Positions 46,243 to 54,569 of a stretch of DNA of 64,000 bases are shown here, one piece after another (within the stretch, counting starts at the first letter, position 1; each line of letters opens with the position of its first letter). The DNA is taken from assembly GCA_018000455.1 (NCBI GenBank), contig JAGNJW010000001.1:414006-478005 (forward strand), written 5' to 3'. A program made the translations under genes and the position numbers. The stretch comes from Acidobacteriota bacterium (lineage in GTDB: Bacteria > Acidobacteriota > Vicinamibacteria > Vicinamibacterales > UBA2999). The notes under the pieces were generated by a model. It had not been told where the DNA came from and ran no database searches. It saw nothing but the letters and a program-made list of their open reading frames with translations.

Positions 46243-46570
46243 CGCCGCTGGCGGTCGCTGGCACGATCTGTCGCTGGCCGAGCAATTCGGCCATGTTGGG
46301 AGCGAGATCAGCCGCGCCATCCGTTGGTCGACGAAGAATCCCGAAACCGCCCAGGCCGCTCTGTACCGCGGGCTCGAGTTGTTCGACTTGATGCTGGATG
46401 ACCCGCGGCATCGGCGGTCGGTTGCACGTCTCCGCGAAATCGCGCGAGCGCGCGAAGTGGTGGTCGATTTCCTCGCGGGGGCCAACGAGTACGGCTCAAC
46501 CGGGGCGTCGCTCCAGAAGTACTTCGATGCGTTCGCCCTCGCTGCCCGCCGGGCGCACGGCACCAGCTAG
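46220..46570 (+). CDS. Conserved small helical protein paired with the DUF5674-like gene
   Basis: A 116-residue, mostly helical protein (LSLAEQFGHVGSEISRAIRW, ALYRGLELFDLMLDD, LREIARAREVVVDFLAG). I recall similar proteins beside DUF5674 genes in other phyla, but its role is unknown. ATG 46220 overlaps the preceding frame by 23 bases, which suggests coupled translation. Codon usage is like its neighbours. Confidence 0.55.
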   Translation: MTDWQHRDAAGGRWHDLSLAEQFGHVGSEISRAIRWSTKNPETAQAALYRGLELFDLMLDDPRHRRSVARLREIARAREVVVDFLAGANEYGSTGASLQKYFDAFALAARRAHGTS

Positions 46571-46945
46571 TCCCCCGACCGCGGGGCTCCGATTTGTTCC
46601 AGGGCGTGTTCGTAGCGTCAATACACGGTGAGCTTGCTCCGCAGGACACTCCAGCCAACCCAGCTCGTTACGACCACGCTGGCTTCCACGACCAGTGGGG
46701 GACTGACCGTCGCGACGGTCACGCATGCCCTGCCGCCCGCCAGCCCCGTCGCGATCGGCGCGGCCGACACCCTCGATCTCTCGTTCTCGACCGGCGGCGC
46801 CGTGAACCGCCTCGCGTGTCCGATCTCACGGCGCTCGCCGCCCACTGACTGCCCAGACCTCGGGGCCGCCAGCACCAGGGAATACTCCCTGGGGACTAAT
46901 ATCCGTTGTGCCGCGCGCTAGGTAAGGCACTCAGGGAGGGTGGCG
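46571..46945. other. Intergenic region without a supported gene
   Basis: No reading frame here looks coding. It holds an 18-bp perfect palindrome (46704-46721), a 7-bp hairpin CCAGGGA-ATAC-TCCCTGG (46875-46892), a TAATAT box (46897-46902) and the Shine-Dalgarno AGGGAGG (46933-46939) of the next gene. Confidence 0.6.
46704..46721. promoter_or_regulatory. 18-bp perfect palindrome, operator candidate
   Basis: TGACCGTCGCGACGGTCA is its own reverse complement. It sits about 225 bases before the serine hydrolase start. Perfect palindromes of this length are typical of dimeric regulator sites; no regulator is encoded nearby. Confidence 0.4.
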
Positions 46946-48640
46946 ATGCTCCGTTCACCGAAGTCGTTCCAGGCCATGGTGGCCGTCATGGCCATTGCGA
47001 TGTCGTCGCTGGAGGCCGCCGCGCAATCAGCGGTGGCCGCTCCGGACGTGTCACAGCGAATCGACGCGATCTTCGGCCAGTGGGCACAGCCCGGCAGCCC
47101 GGGATGTGCGGTCGGTGCGAGCCGGCCGGATATGCCGGACATCGCGAAGGCCTACGGGTTGGCGAACCTCGAGTTCAACGTGCCAATCACGCCGACCAGC
47201 ATCTTCGAGTCGGGGTCGGTCGCCAAGCAGTTCACCGCGGCGGCCATTGGCCTGCTCGTCCTCGACGGCAAGCTCGCGGTGACGGACCGGGTGCGGACGT
47301 ACGTGCCGGAGCTGCCGGCGTTCGCGTCAGACGTGACCATTCAGCACCTGCTCACGCACACCAGCGGCCTCCGGGAGCAATGGCCGCTGCTGTCGATGGC
47401 CGGGCGTCCGCCGACCGAGGCCGTCCACACCATCGACGAGATCCTCGATCTCACGAGTCGACAGCGCCGGCCCAACTTCGCACCGGGTGAGCACTATCTC
47501 TACAACAACACAGCCTTCACACTACTCGGCGTCATCGTCTCGCGCATTTCCGGGACGTCGTTTCAGGCGTTCTCTGAGGAGCGTCTGTTCAAGCCGCTGG
47601 GCATGACGTCGACGCGCTGGCGAGAGGACCACCGCCAGGTGGTGCCCGGTCGCACGACCGCGTATCGCCGGACCCGCGACGGAGACTTCGAGACGCTGAT
47701 GTCGATCACCAACGTGACCGGCAACGGTGGCCTGCTGACCACGGTCGGCGATCTGCTCAAGTGGAACGCCAATCTCGACAATCCGCGGGTAGGCGGGCGA
47801 GCCCTGGTCGACTGGCTCGAGACCCGCGGTCGACTGAACGACGGGTTCGAGAACGAGTACGCCCGCGGGCTGACCGTGACGACCTACAAGGGGCTGCGGG
47901 AAGTGAGTCATGGCGGCTCCACGGCGGGCTACCAGACGTTCCTCGCTCGATTTCCAGAGGCGCGGGTCTCGGTGGCCGTGCTCTGCAACACGACGGGCAC
48001 CAATCCTGGGGCGATGGCGCACGAGGTGGCCGAGCTGTTGCTTGCCCATCGCCTGCGCCAGGAGACGGCGCGTGCCACTGCAGCGGTGGCCGACGACGTG
48101 CTGCGAGATCGTGCTGGGCTCTACCGCGACCCTGTAAGTGGCGCCTTGCTCGAGATCGTGCTGGCGCCGGACGGCCTCCACCTGCGGCAGGACACCGGTC
48201 CGAAGCTCGTGCCGATCACAGCGACGCACTTCGTGACGCCGGGGCGAGCGACGTTCGTGTTCGAACCGGCTGCGGCCGGTGTCCCGACACGACTGGTCGA
48301 AACACCCGGGAACACCCATGCCACGACGTGGGTCAAAGTTGAACGCGTGGTGCCGCTCGTCGAGGCGCTGGCCGAGTATGTCGGGCGCTACACCTCCGGT
48401 GAGCTCGAGGCGTCGTACACGGTGTCTGTGCGCGGTGGCACGCTGGAACTGCGGCGTCACGGCGGTTCGCCTCGCGTGCTGAAGCCGGCCGACCGCGACG
48501 CCTTCGACACGGCGGACGGCGTCGTGCAATTTACTCGAGACGCGGCGAATCGGATCGACGGCTTTGCCGTCTATCTAGGCCGCGTGTGGCACTTGCGCTT
48601 CGACCGCGACGCCGCAGGTCTGGAGTCGCCGCCGCGCTGA
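46946..48640 (+). CDS. Class C beta-lactamase-family serine hydrolase
   Basis: A 564-residue exported hydrolase. A signal peptide (cut near AAAQS) is followed by the beta-lactamase/DD-peptidase fold with Ser91-V-A-Lys94, Tyr186-N-N188 and HGG at 322-324 in place of KTG. This family covers esterases, D-amino peptidases and PBP-like enzymes more often than true beta-lactamases. The C-terminal 170 residues are a beta-rich domain often found after these hydrolases. ATG 46946 has AGGGAGG six bases upstream; a GTG six bases earlier is also possible. Confidence 0.85.
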   Translation: MLRSPKSFQAMVAVMAIAMSSLEAAAQSAVAAPDVSQRIDAIFGQWAQPGSPGCAVGASRPDMPDIAKAYGLANLEFNVPITPTSIFESGSVAKQFTAAAIGLLVLDGKLAVTDRVRTYVPELPAFASDVTIQHLLTHTSGLREQWPLLSMAGRPPTEAVHTIDEILDLTSRQRRPNFAPGEHYLYNNTAFTLLGVIVSRISGTSFQAFSEERLFKPLGMTSTRWREDHRQVVPGRTTAYRRTRDGDFETLMSITNVTGNGGLLTTVGDLLKWNANLDNPRVGGRALVDWLETRGRLNDGFENEYARGLTVTTYKGLREVSHGGSTAGYQTFLARFPEARVSVAVLCNTTGTNPGAMAHEVAELLLAHRLRQETARATAAVADDVLRDRAGLYRDPVSGALLEIVLAPDGLHLRQDTGPKLVPITATHFVTPGRATFVFEPAAAGVPTRLVETPGNTHATTWVKVERVVPLVEALAEYVGRYTSGELEASYTVSVRGGTLELRRHGGSPRVLKPADRDAFDTADGVVQFTRDAANRIDGFAVYLGRVWHLRFDRDAAGLESPPR

Positions 48641-48668
48641 CTGAGTGGCGGTTCGACGCGTCGGCGAG

Positions 48669-48720
48669 GCCGTGGGGTGGGGGGCAGGGTCGGATAACAC
48701 TGAGTCCGTCACCCGGGGAC
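48669..48720 (+). repeat. Direct repeat, left copy
   Basis: A 52-base GC-rich element with the core CGGATAACACTGAGTCCGTC. It matches 49761-49814 in about 49 of 54 positions, in the same orientation. It flanks the toxin-antitoxin genes on the left. Confidence 0.8.
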
Positions 48721-48862
48721 ACCGTCTGGTCTGGTCGACGGACTTGCGGAAGCAGGGCTGGTGATGGCCGTGGCGACAACCAGATCGACGGACCGCTGGG
48801 GCGGGGCCTCTAACTAACCTAAGGTGTGGCGGCCTCCCCCGCCGGGAATCAGAGGTTCGGAA

Positions 48863-49351
48863 CTACGCGCCGGTGTCGTTGTGCTCACCCACCGCCGCCA
48901 AGGCCTCCCGGAGCAGCGCTGGCGAGATCCGAAAACCGTCGCCTACCAGTTGCTCGAGGACGGGTCGCAACGCGGGAAGGGCACCAGTCCGCCTCGCCTG
49001 CACGAGGACGCCAAGCGTGCCGCGCACCGCCAGACCGCGCGCCTCGGCGACTCGACGTCCCATGCGTTCGTCAATGAGGAGCAGTTCCGCGTGGAGCCCC
49101 TCTGCGAGCAGGATGGCCGCAGTTTTTCCCGGGTCCAAGCCCAGATCGGTCGTGGGCGCCTCGCTGTCGACGACGCGAATCCATCGAGCGTTCGTCAAGG
49201 CATCGAGACCGGGAGTGGACGGGCGCTGGTCGACGACTTCTACCCAGACCGCTTGCGGGACCACGACCTCCCCGAAGAGGGCTTTCAGTAGTTCGAGGAC
49301 CCCAGCACGCGAGAGGTAGATGAGCGGCGAGGCGTCAGCGACGACGACCAC
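48863..49351 (-). CDS. PIN-domain toxin (DUF3368-like)
   Basis: A 162-residue PIN-fold protein, an expected RNase toxin. It opens with the strand VVVADASPLIYL giving the first active-site Asp6; further acidic residues lie in LGLDPGKTAAI and LLLIDERMGRRVA, as in PIN proteins of the DUF3368 group. It starts at GTG 49351, 18 bases downstream of the UPF0175-like gene, so the antitoxin is made first. RNA target is unknown. Confidence 0.8.
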   Translation of the reverse strand: MVVVADASPLIYLSRAGVLELLKALFGEVVVPQAVWVEVVDQRPSTPGLDALTNARWIRVVDSEAPTTDLGLDPGKTAAILLAEGLHAELLLIDERMGRRVAEARGLAVRGTLGVLVQARRTGALPALRPVLEQLVGDGFRISPALLREALAAVGEHNDTGA

Positions 49352-49369
49352 GACAGGCGGCGTGCTCGA

Positions 49370-49624
49370 TCACCGCTGGGCCGGCGCGATGGCTGCCAGC
49401 TCGCGCTTGAAGTCGTCGATGTCGTAGTCGATGGCGAAGAGTCCATGCGGGCCCGCTTCGATCAAGAACTCGTCGAGGGTCATGCCGAGGGCGTGTGCCG
49501 CCGCGGACCGCGTCAAGCGCTCTGCTCGCACTTCATCCACCACGAGCAGCAACCGGGCGCGTGCGGCCAGGTCCGTCGTGGACTGCCCAGAGAGTGGCTG
49601 CGGAATGTCGACCGTGATCTGCAT
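49370..49624 (-). CDS. UPF0175-family antitoxin
   Basis: An 84-residue small protein that matches the UPF0175 pattern: a short beta start (MQITVDIP), then RLTRSAAAHALGMTLDEFLIEAGPHGLFAIDYDIDDFKREL. The middle helix-turn-helix-like part (SAAAHALGMTLDEFL) should bind its own promoter, and the C-terminal tail should neutralise the PIN toxin next to it. UPF0175 and PIN/DUF3368 genes are common partners. Confidence 0.8.
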   Translation of the reverse strand: MQITVDIPQPLSGQSTTDLAARARLLLVVDEVRAERLTRSAAAHALGMTLDEFLIEAGPHGLFAIDYDIDDFKRELAAIAPAQR

Positions 49625-49760
49625 GGCCCTAGAGGGATTGTAGCAGGCCCTGGTCCGGCGCGGCGCGTGGGCGTGGGCCGGACGCCAGCGCCCGCAACGT
49701 GGCCTCAGAGGTGGTCAATAGGCGTGTGCCAAGGAGCCTGCCGTGCCAAGGAGGACATCT

Positions 49761-49814
49761 GCCGTGGGGTTGGGGGGCCAGGGGCGGATAACGCTGAGTC
49801 CGTCACCCGCGGAC
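49761..49814 (+). repeat. Direct repeat, right copy
   Basis: 54 bases with core CGGATAACGCTGAGTCCGTC, same orientation as the copy at 48669. Two single-base insertions and three substitutions separate the two. Confidence 0.8.
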
Positions 49815-49837
49815 CCTACTAGTGTTTCCTATCGTTC

Positions 49838-49908
49838 CCGCCCACGTCGGGATCTCACCCGGCATCTCGCGCGTGGACGTCCAGCTCGTCGTGCGGGCGC
49901 CGCGATAG
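49838..49908 (+). pseudogene. Relic of a CRTAC1-like gene 3' end
   Basis: It reads HVGISPGISRVDVQL then VVRAPR and stop. The intact gene has HVGIPAGVSRVDVQL, 25 more residues, then LVVRAPK and stop, so the relic lost the stretch between. Similarity continues a few bases past the stop (agtcgg). It lacks any start and upstream domain. Confidence 0.6.
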
Positions 49909-49939
49909 TCGGCTGCGCCGCCGAGGCGGTTCCTCTCGG

Positions 49940-51094
49940 TTAGGCCGACTGCGCGAGTCCGGGCGCGGGCAGCTCCTTCGGCGCCCACGAGGTGTCGACG
50001 CCGTTGCGCTTGAACTGCGCCAGCAGGCCCGCCTTGTCGACGGCCTTGGCGTAGGCGTCTTCCGCCTTGACGACCTGCTTCTTCACCAGGTCGACGAAGC
50101 TGTCGTTCATCATGCACATGCCGAAACGCTTGCCCGATTGCATGATCGACGGAATCTGGAACGTCTTGCCCTCGCGAATGAGGTTCGAGATCGAGGGCGA
50201 CGCAATCATGATCTCCAGAGCCGGCACCCGGCCGCCGCCGATCTTCTTGCACAGCATCTGGCTGATGACGCCCTTGAGCCCGTCGGCGAGCATCAGGCGG
50301 ATCTGCTGCTGGCGTTCGGTGGGGAACTGATTGATGATGCGGTCGATGGTGCCGTGGGCCGACGACGTGTGGAGCGTGCCGAACACCAGGTGCCCGGTCT
50401 CGGCGGTTTCGATCGCCATCGCCATGGTCTCGAGGTCGCGCAGCTCGCCGACCAGCACCACGTCAGGATCTTCACGCAGTGCGGCCCGCAGCGCGTCCTT
50501 GAACGAGTCCGTGTGCTCGCCGACCTGGCGTTGATTCACCAGGCACTGCTTGTTCTCGTGCACGAACTCGAGCGGATCTTCGATGGTGATGATGTGGTCG
50601 GGGCGCGTGCGGTTGACGTAGTCGACGAGCGCCGCAAGCGTCGTCGACTTGCCGGAGCCGGTTGGACCGGTGACCAGGACGAGGCCCTTCGGCAGGCGGC
50701 ACAGGTCCAGCACTTCCTGGGAGAGGCCCAGGGTCTCGGCACTCAGGATGCCCGTGGGAATGATGCGGAAGACCCCGCCCGGGCCCTTGCGGTCCATGAA
50801 CAGGTTGCCGCGGAAGCGACCCACGCCGGGAATCTCGTAGGCGAAGTCGGCGTCGTGGCGGCGGGCGAACTCCTCGCGCGCCCGCGGGGTGGCAATCGAG
50901 AGCAGCAGGCGTTCGGTGTCGGCGGCCGACAGGATTCCGCACCCTGGCACCGGCATCATCTCGCCGTCGTGGCGCACCGTGGGTGCGTTGCCGGCCGAGA
51001 GATGCAGGTCTGAGGCCTTCATCTGCACCATGGCGCTGAGCAGCGCGTCCATGGCGGCGGTTCCTGGCGTGACGGGTGTGCTCGATGGCGTCAT
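49940..51094 (-). CDS. pilT: Type IV pilus retraction ATPase
   Basis: A 384-residue secretion-superfamily ATPase that powers pilus disassembly and twitching. It has Walker A GPTGSGKST with Lys149, the Asp box ITIEDPLEFVH, Walker B DPDVVLVGELRD and the His box GHLVFGTLHTSSA. The C-terminal region is of normal length and has the AEDAYAKAVDK-like end typical of PilT. The start ATG 51094 overlaps the upstream gene's stop (ATGA), so the two proteins are co-translated. No other pil genes are in the window, as often for pilT. Confidence 0.92.
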   Translation of the reverse strand: MTPSSTPVTPGTAAMDALLSAMVQMKASDLHLSAGNAPTVRHDGEMMPVPGCGILSAADTERLLLSIATPRAREEFARRHDADFAYEIPGVGRFRGNLFMDRKGPGGVFRIIPTGILSAETLGLSQEVLDLCRLPKGLVLVTGPTGSGKSTTLAALVDYVNRTRPDHIITIEDPLEFVHENKQCLVNQRQVGEHTDSFKDALRAALREDPDVVLVGELRDLETMAMAIETAETGHLVFGTLHTSSAHGTIDRIINQFPTERQQQIRLMLADGLKGVISQMLCKKIGGGRVPALEIMIASPSISNLIREGKTFQIPSIMQSGKRFGMCMMNDSFVDLVKKQVVKAEDAYAKAVDKAGLLAQFKRNGVDTSWAPKELPAPGLAQSA

Positions 51095-51567
51095 GACGAC
51101 AATCTGCAGAGTTCGACGACACGCGTCACGTGCCGCTTCTGGATGAGGTGATGTGCGGACCCGGCCCGCACGGTGATGAAGGCCGCCGGGGCGTTGAGCC
51201 AGTCGGCCACCCGCTGATGGCCGGGTGGCATGTCGACCAGCACATCGCCTTCGAACCGCGTGCCCCCGGCCTCGACAGCCAGGCGCACGACGGGAACGTC
51301 GGGGCAGGCATCGCCGGTCGACGAGTTGGATGCGGCCGGCACCGTGACCGCCACGACCTCGCGGCGATTCAGGATCGCGAGCGTGCGCGCCTCGAATAGC
51401 CGGAACGGAAAGAACGGATGCGCGCCCTCGGTCCATTCCTCGGGCCGCATCGGCCCGGCCTGCAGCGACGAGTGCGCTGGCAGGAAGATGTCGCCGAGCA
51501 TCGCGCGCCCGTCGGCGCACAGGATTTCGACGGGCAGGCTGTTGATGGGTACGCGCAGGTCGTCCAT
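51091..51567 (-). CDS. Conserved hypothetical protein, two-lobed, coupled to pilT
   Basis: A 158-residue soluble protein, no signal peptide. Two halves follow the same pattern: VEILCADGRAMLGDIFL to EVVAVTVP, and VRLAVEAGGTRFEGDVLV to VTRVVEL; each has a G-D turn, a [FA]F or FI strand and a basic residue before V..V. This looks like a duplicated small beta domain. Its place directly before pilT with a four-base overlap suggests a role in pilus or motility control. No named family is recognised with certainty. Confidence 0.65.
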   Translation of the reverse strand: MDDLRVPINSLPVEILCADGRAMLGDIFLPAHSSLQAGPMRPEEWTEGAHPFFPFRLFEARTLAILNRREVVAVTVPAASNSSTGDACPDVPVVRLAVEAGGTRFEGDVLVDMPPGHQRVADWLNAPAAFITVRAGSAHHLIQKRHVTRVVELCRLSS

Positions 51568-51672
51568 GGAGGTTCGCTCTCCAGCAACAATCGGCCATCG
51601 GGGCCCGACGCCACAGTCGGCGCGGCGATGCACGCCACTGCGCCGGCCGGCCCCGCATCCGCACCGGACGGC

Positions 51673-54453
51673 TCAGGGCACGGTGAGCGGCACCTGGTTG
51701 GAAGGCGTCCCGACACCGCAGGCGCTCACTGCCGCCACGCGCACGTAGTAGGTGCCGGGTGGGACGCCGGCCAGACTCACCAGCAGCGAGGTCGCCCCGT
51801 CGAGCGCGGCGTCGAGCACGTCGGTGGCGCCAGGCGCCGAGCCCACAAGCAACCGGTAGGCCGTGGCACCGAGTGGCGCCTGCCAGTTGAACGTGACGAT
51901 TCCGTCTGCCGTCGACACGCTCAGTCCGGTAGGAACCACGGCGTCGGGGGAGCAGCCCAGCACGATCGCCCTCTCAGGCGTCGGCGCACTGGCGCCGCAC
52001 GCATTCACCGCCCGCACTCGTGTGAAGTAGCTGCCGGCTGGCGCCGTCGCGGTGAAGGTGGTCGCGCTGCCCAGGGTGCTGACGGCCAGGTCGGCCAGGC
52101 CGCTCGCCGATCCGACTTCAAGAAGGTAGTGCGTGGCGGCTGGGGAGGCCGCCCACGTCAGCGCCGCCAAGAGCCCCCCCGCTCTAGCCACGTAGTTGGC
52201 GGGGACCGGCGGCGCGGTCAGGCACTCGGCCGTCGTGGTCACCCGTTCCGTGCCTTCCGGTGAGGGGGCGCTGGTGCCGCCCGGATGGACGGCGCGGACG
52301 CGGCCGAAGTAGGTGCCGGCCGGCACCACGCCCTGGATGAGGCCGACGTCTCCGACGTCGATGTTCAGCAGGTTGGCCAGTCCGGTGGCGGTGCCGACTT
52401 CGAGCTGATAGGAGGTGGCGCCACCGACACGGCTCCACGAGGCGACGAGGGTGGCGCCGTTGGCCGCCAGTGTGAACGCCGTCGGCGCCGTCAACCCGCC
52501 GGCGTCGAAACTGGCGGTGTAGGTGGCATCGACCGCGGGGGTCACGATGTCGTGACGCGCTTCGCCACCGTCGGACCAACCGGTGAAGGTGTAGGTCACT
52601 GCGCCGGCCGAGTGGTTCTGCGCCTCGATGTTGTGCACGACGCCTTCGACGCTCGTGAAAGAGTGCGGCGCCATGACCGGCTGAGAATCGACCAGCAGGG
52701 GCCGGCCGGGGGGGAGGGTCGTCACCGTGAGCGCGACGACCCGAGGGACTACGTCGCGATATATCGAGTCCGTCGCGCCGTTGCTGTCGCGCACCGTCAG
52801 GTGGATGCGATACCAGACGTCGGTGGCCGTGTGACCGGTGCTCGGAATGACGAACGTGCCGCCCTGCTCGCCGCTGGTCGGGGGCAGGAACGGGTGGATG
52901 TGGGCGTCGTGGTGGAAATCGACCTGCCAGGTGAAGGCGCTCCCGTCGAGCGGGCCATCCTCGACGTCGGTGGCGATGGCGGCGTAGGCGATGGTCTGCC
53001 CGCCGCCGTAACTCGTCCCGGCCACCGGCAGGGTCATCGTTGCGACCGGGGCCTGATTGGCCGACACCGTCAGCAGCGCCTCGTTGCTGATGACGTCGCC
53101 GCCGCCGTTGGAGACCCGCACGCGGAAACGGGCGCCGTCGTCGCCGGCCTGTGCCGTCAACGAAAAGCTGGCGGCCGTGGCGTCCGGGACATCGGCCCGG
53201 TCGCGCTGCCATTGATAGGAGAGGCCAGTGCCGCTGGCCGTCACCGAGAAGGTCGCAACCTGGCCGGGGCCCGCCGTCTGGTCGGCCGGATGGGTGATGA
53301 TGCCTGGCGCCGAGCTGCCGTATTGCACACGATACGCGGCCGAGGCGCCGCGTGCCAGGTAGTAGAGCGCGCCGTCGTCGCCGATCTTGACGTCCACCGG
53401 AGCGTCGATGTCGGTGGCGAACGGCGTGGCGACGGGTTGCGCCGCCGTCGGGTCGATGAAGCGAATCCATCCGCGCGGCGGCGTGGGATCGAGGTTGCTG
53501 CTGCCGCAATAATCGGCGAAGAAGTAGGCGTGGCTGTACGGCGTCGGGAAGGTCGGCGTAGCCGGTACGTAGAACGCGCCGCCGACGATGGCGCAGCCTT
53601 CACTGTGGAAGTAGGTGTAGCGAGGGTAGGTATGCGCCGGATTCTGGTTCTGCGGCGCCGGCGTGCCTTCCGATACCGGCCAGCCGTAGTTGGCGCCGGC
53701 GACGCCGAGGTTCACTTCCTCCCACGACTGTTCGCCGACGTCGTTGATGAACATCGGCGGCGTTCCGGCCGGGTTGAAGGCGAAGTTGTTCGGGTTGCGC
53801 AGGCCGAGCGCCCAGATGGCGCGGTTGGCGCCGGCGGCGGAGCCGTAGAACGGGTTGTCGGTGGGAATCGAGCCATCGGCGTTGATGCGCAGCATCTTGC
53901 CGAAGCGGCTCGTCATGTCCTGCGACAGTTGCGGCATCACATTCTCGCCGACGCCAATATAGAGCTTGCCATCCGGTCCGAACGCCATCGCTCCGCCGTT
54001 GTGATACAGCGACGTGAACAACGGGTCGAGGTCCAGGATGGTCACGGGTTCCCCGGCCGAGGCGATGTCGCCACTCGCGGTCACGCGAATGACCCGGTTG
54101 TGGAGCGAGGGGGCCGGCACCGTGTAGTAGAGGTAGACCCACTGGTTGATGGCGAAGTCCGGGTCGAACGCGATGCCCAGCAGACCGCGCTCGCCGTTGT
54201 CATCGACCTGAAGGGTCAGGAACGGCGTTGCCAGCAGCGCTCCGTCCTTGACCACCCGCACCCGCCCGGCTTGTTCGAGCACGAACAACCGCCCGTCGGG
54301 GGCGAACTGCATGGCGGTCGGCAACTGCAGGTTGGAGGCGACGACCGATTCGGTGAAGCCGGGCGGCAGCGTGGCCGACGACGCTGAAGCGGCCGCGGCG
54401 AGAAGGAAGGCGAAGCCCAGTCCGATTCGACGGGCCAGAGAACGAAGTCGCAT
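51673..54453 (-). CDS. Secreted PQQ-dependent sugar dehydrogenase with Ig-like and Fn3-like domains
   Basis: A 926-residue exported protein. Signal peptide about 1-25 (LGFAFLLAAAASASSA). The N-terminal 360 residues are a glucose/sorbosone dehydrogenase propeller (APDGRLFVLEQAGRVRVV, GIAFDPDF, YHNGGAMAFGPDGKLYIGVG, WALGLRNPNNFAFNP) that should use PQQ to oxidise aldoses. Then come an Ig-like domain, a PKD/Big-like part and three Fn3-like repeats containing GTYFGRVRAV, GSYFTRVRAV and GTYYVRVAAV, perhaps for polymer binding. A GGAGAGG Shine-Dalgarno lies five bases before ATG 54453. Confidence 0.85.
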   Translation of the reverse strand: MRLRSLARRIGLGFAFLLAAAASASSATLPPGFTESVVASNLQLPTAMQFAPDGRLFVLEQAGRVRVVKDGALLATPFLTLQVDDNGERGLLGIAFDPDFAINQWVYLYYTVPAPSLHNRVIRVTASGDIASAGEPVTILDLDPLFTSLYHNGGAMAFGPDGKLYIGVGENVMPQLSQDMTSRFGKMLRINADGSIPTDNPFYGSAAGANRAIWALGLRNPNNFAFNPAGTPPMFINDVGEQSWEEVNLGVAGANYGWPVSEGTPAPQNQNPAHTYPRYTYFHSEGCAIVGGAFYVPATPTFPTPYSHAYFFADYCGSSNLDPTPPRGWIRFIDPTAAQPVATPFATDIDAPVDVKIGDDGALYYLARGASAAYRVQYGSSAPGIITHPADQTAGPGQVATFSVTASGTGLSYQWQRDRADVPDATAASFSLTAQAGDDGARFRVRVSNGGGDVISNEALLTVSANQAPVATMTLPVAGTSYGGGQTIAYAAIATDVEDGPLDGSAFTWQVDFHHDAHIHPFLPPTSGEQGGTFVIPSTGHTATDVWYRIHLTVRDSNGATDSIYRDVVPRVVALTVTTLPPGRPLLVDSQPVMAPHSFTSVEGVVHNIEAQNHSAGAVTYTFTGWSDGGEARHDIVTPAVDATYTASFDAGGLTAPTAFTLAANGATLVASWSRVGGATSYQLEVGTATGLANLLNIDVGDVGLIQGVVPAGTYFGRVRAVHPGGTSAPSPEGTERVTTTAECLTAPPVPANYVARAGGLLAALTWAASPAATHYLLEVGSASGLADLAVSTLGSATTFTATAPAGSYFTRVRAVNACGASAPTPERAIVLGCSPDAVVPTGLSVSTADGIVTFNWQAPLGATAYRLLVGSAPGATDVLDAALDGATSLLVSLAGVPPGTYYVRVAAVSACGVGTPSNQVPLTVP

Positions 54454-54481
54454 GCAGGCCTCTCCAGGGGGAGGGGTGCAA

Positions 54482-54497
54482 CACCGGTGAACCGGTG
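54482..54497. promoter_or_regulatory. 16-bp inverted repeat between divergent genes
   Basis: CACCGGT-GA-ACCGGTG is a 7-bp perfect inverted repeat with a two-base centre. It lies in the 116-base gap between the sugar dehydrogenase and D-aminoacylase genes, a good place for an operator. Confidence 0.4.
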
Positions 54498-54556
54498 CTG
54501 TCGTCAGCATAGCAGGGCTCCGGCTGATCGCGCATCGTCCACGCTGGCGCGCCGCA

Positions 54557-54562
54557 TATACT
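54557..54562 (+). promoter_or_regulatory. TATACT -10 box of the D-aminoacylase gene
   Basis: TATACT ends seven bases before the ATG at 54570, so the transcript should begin at the start codon. There is no Shine-Dalgarno. Confidence 0.55.
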
Positions 54563-54569
54563 GCTCGAC

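Larger units (their letters stand above)
49625..49939. other. Intergenic region with a direct repeat and a gene relic
   Basis: No intact gene is seen. It holds the right copy of the direct repeat (49761-49814) and a fragment of a CRTAC1-like gene end (49838-49908). Confidence 0.7.

Noticed and set aside
46628..46921. 97-codon plus-strand frame in the gap before the serine hydrolase
   Set aside because: Low-complexity Thr/Ala/Pro sequence without a ribosome site or recognisable feature.
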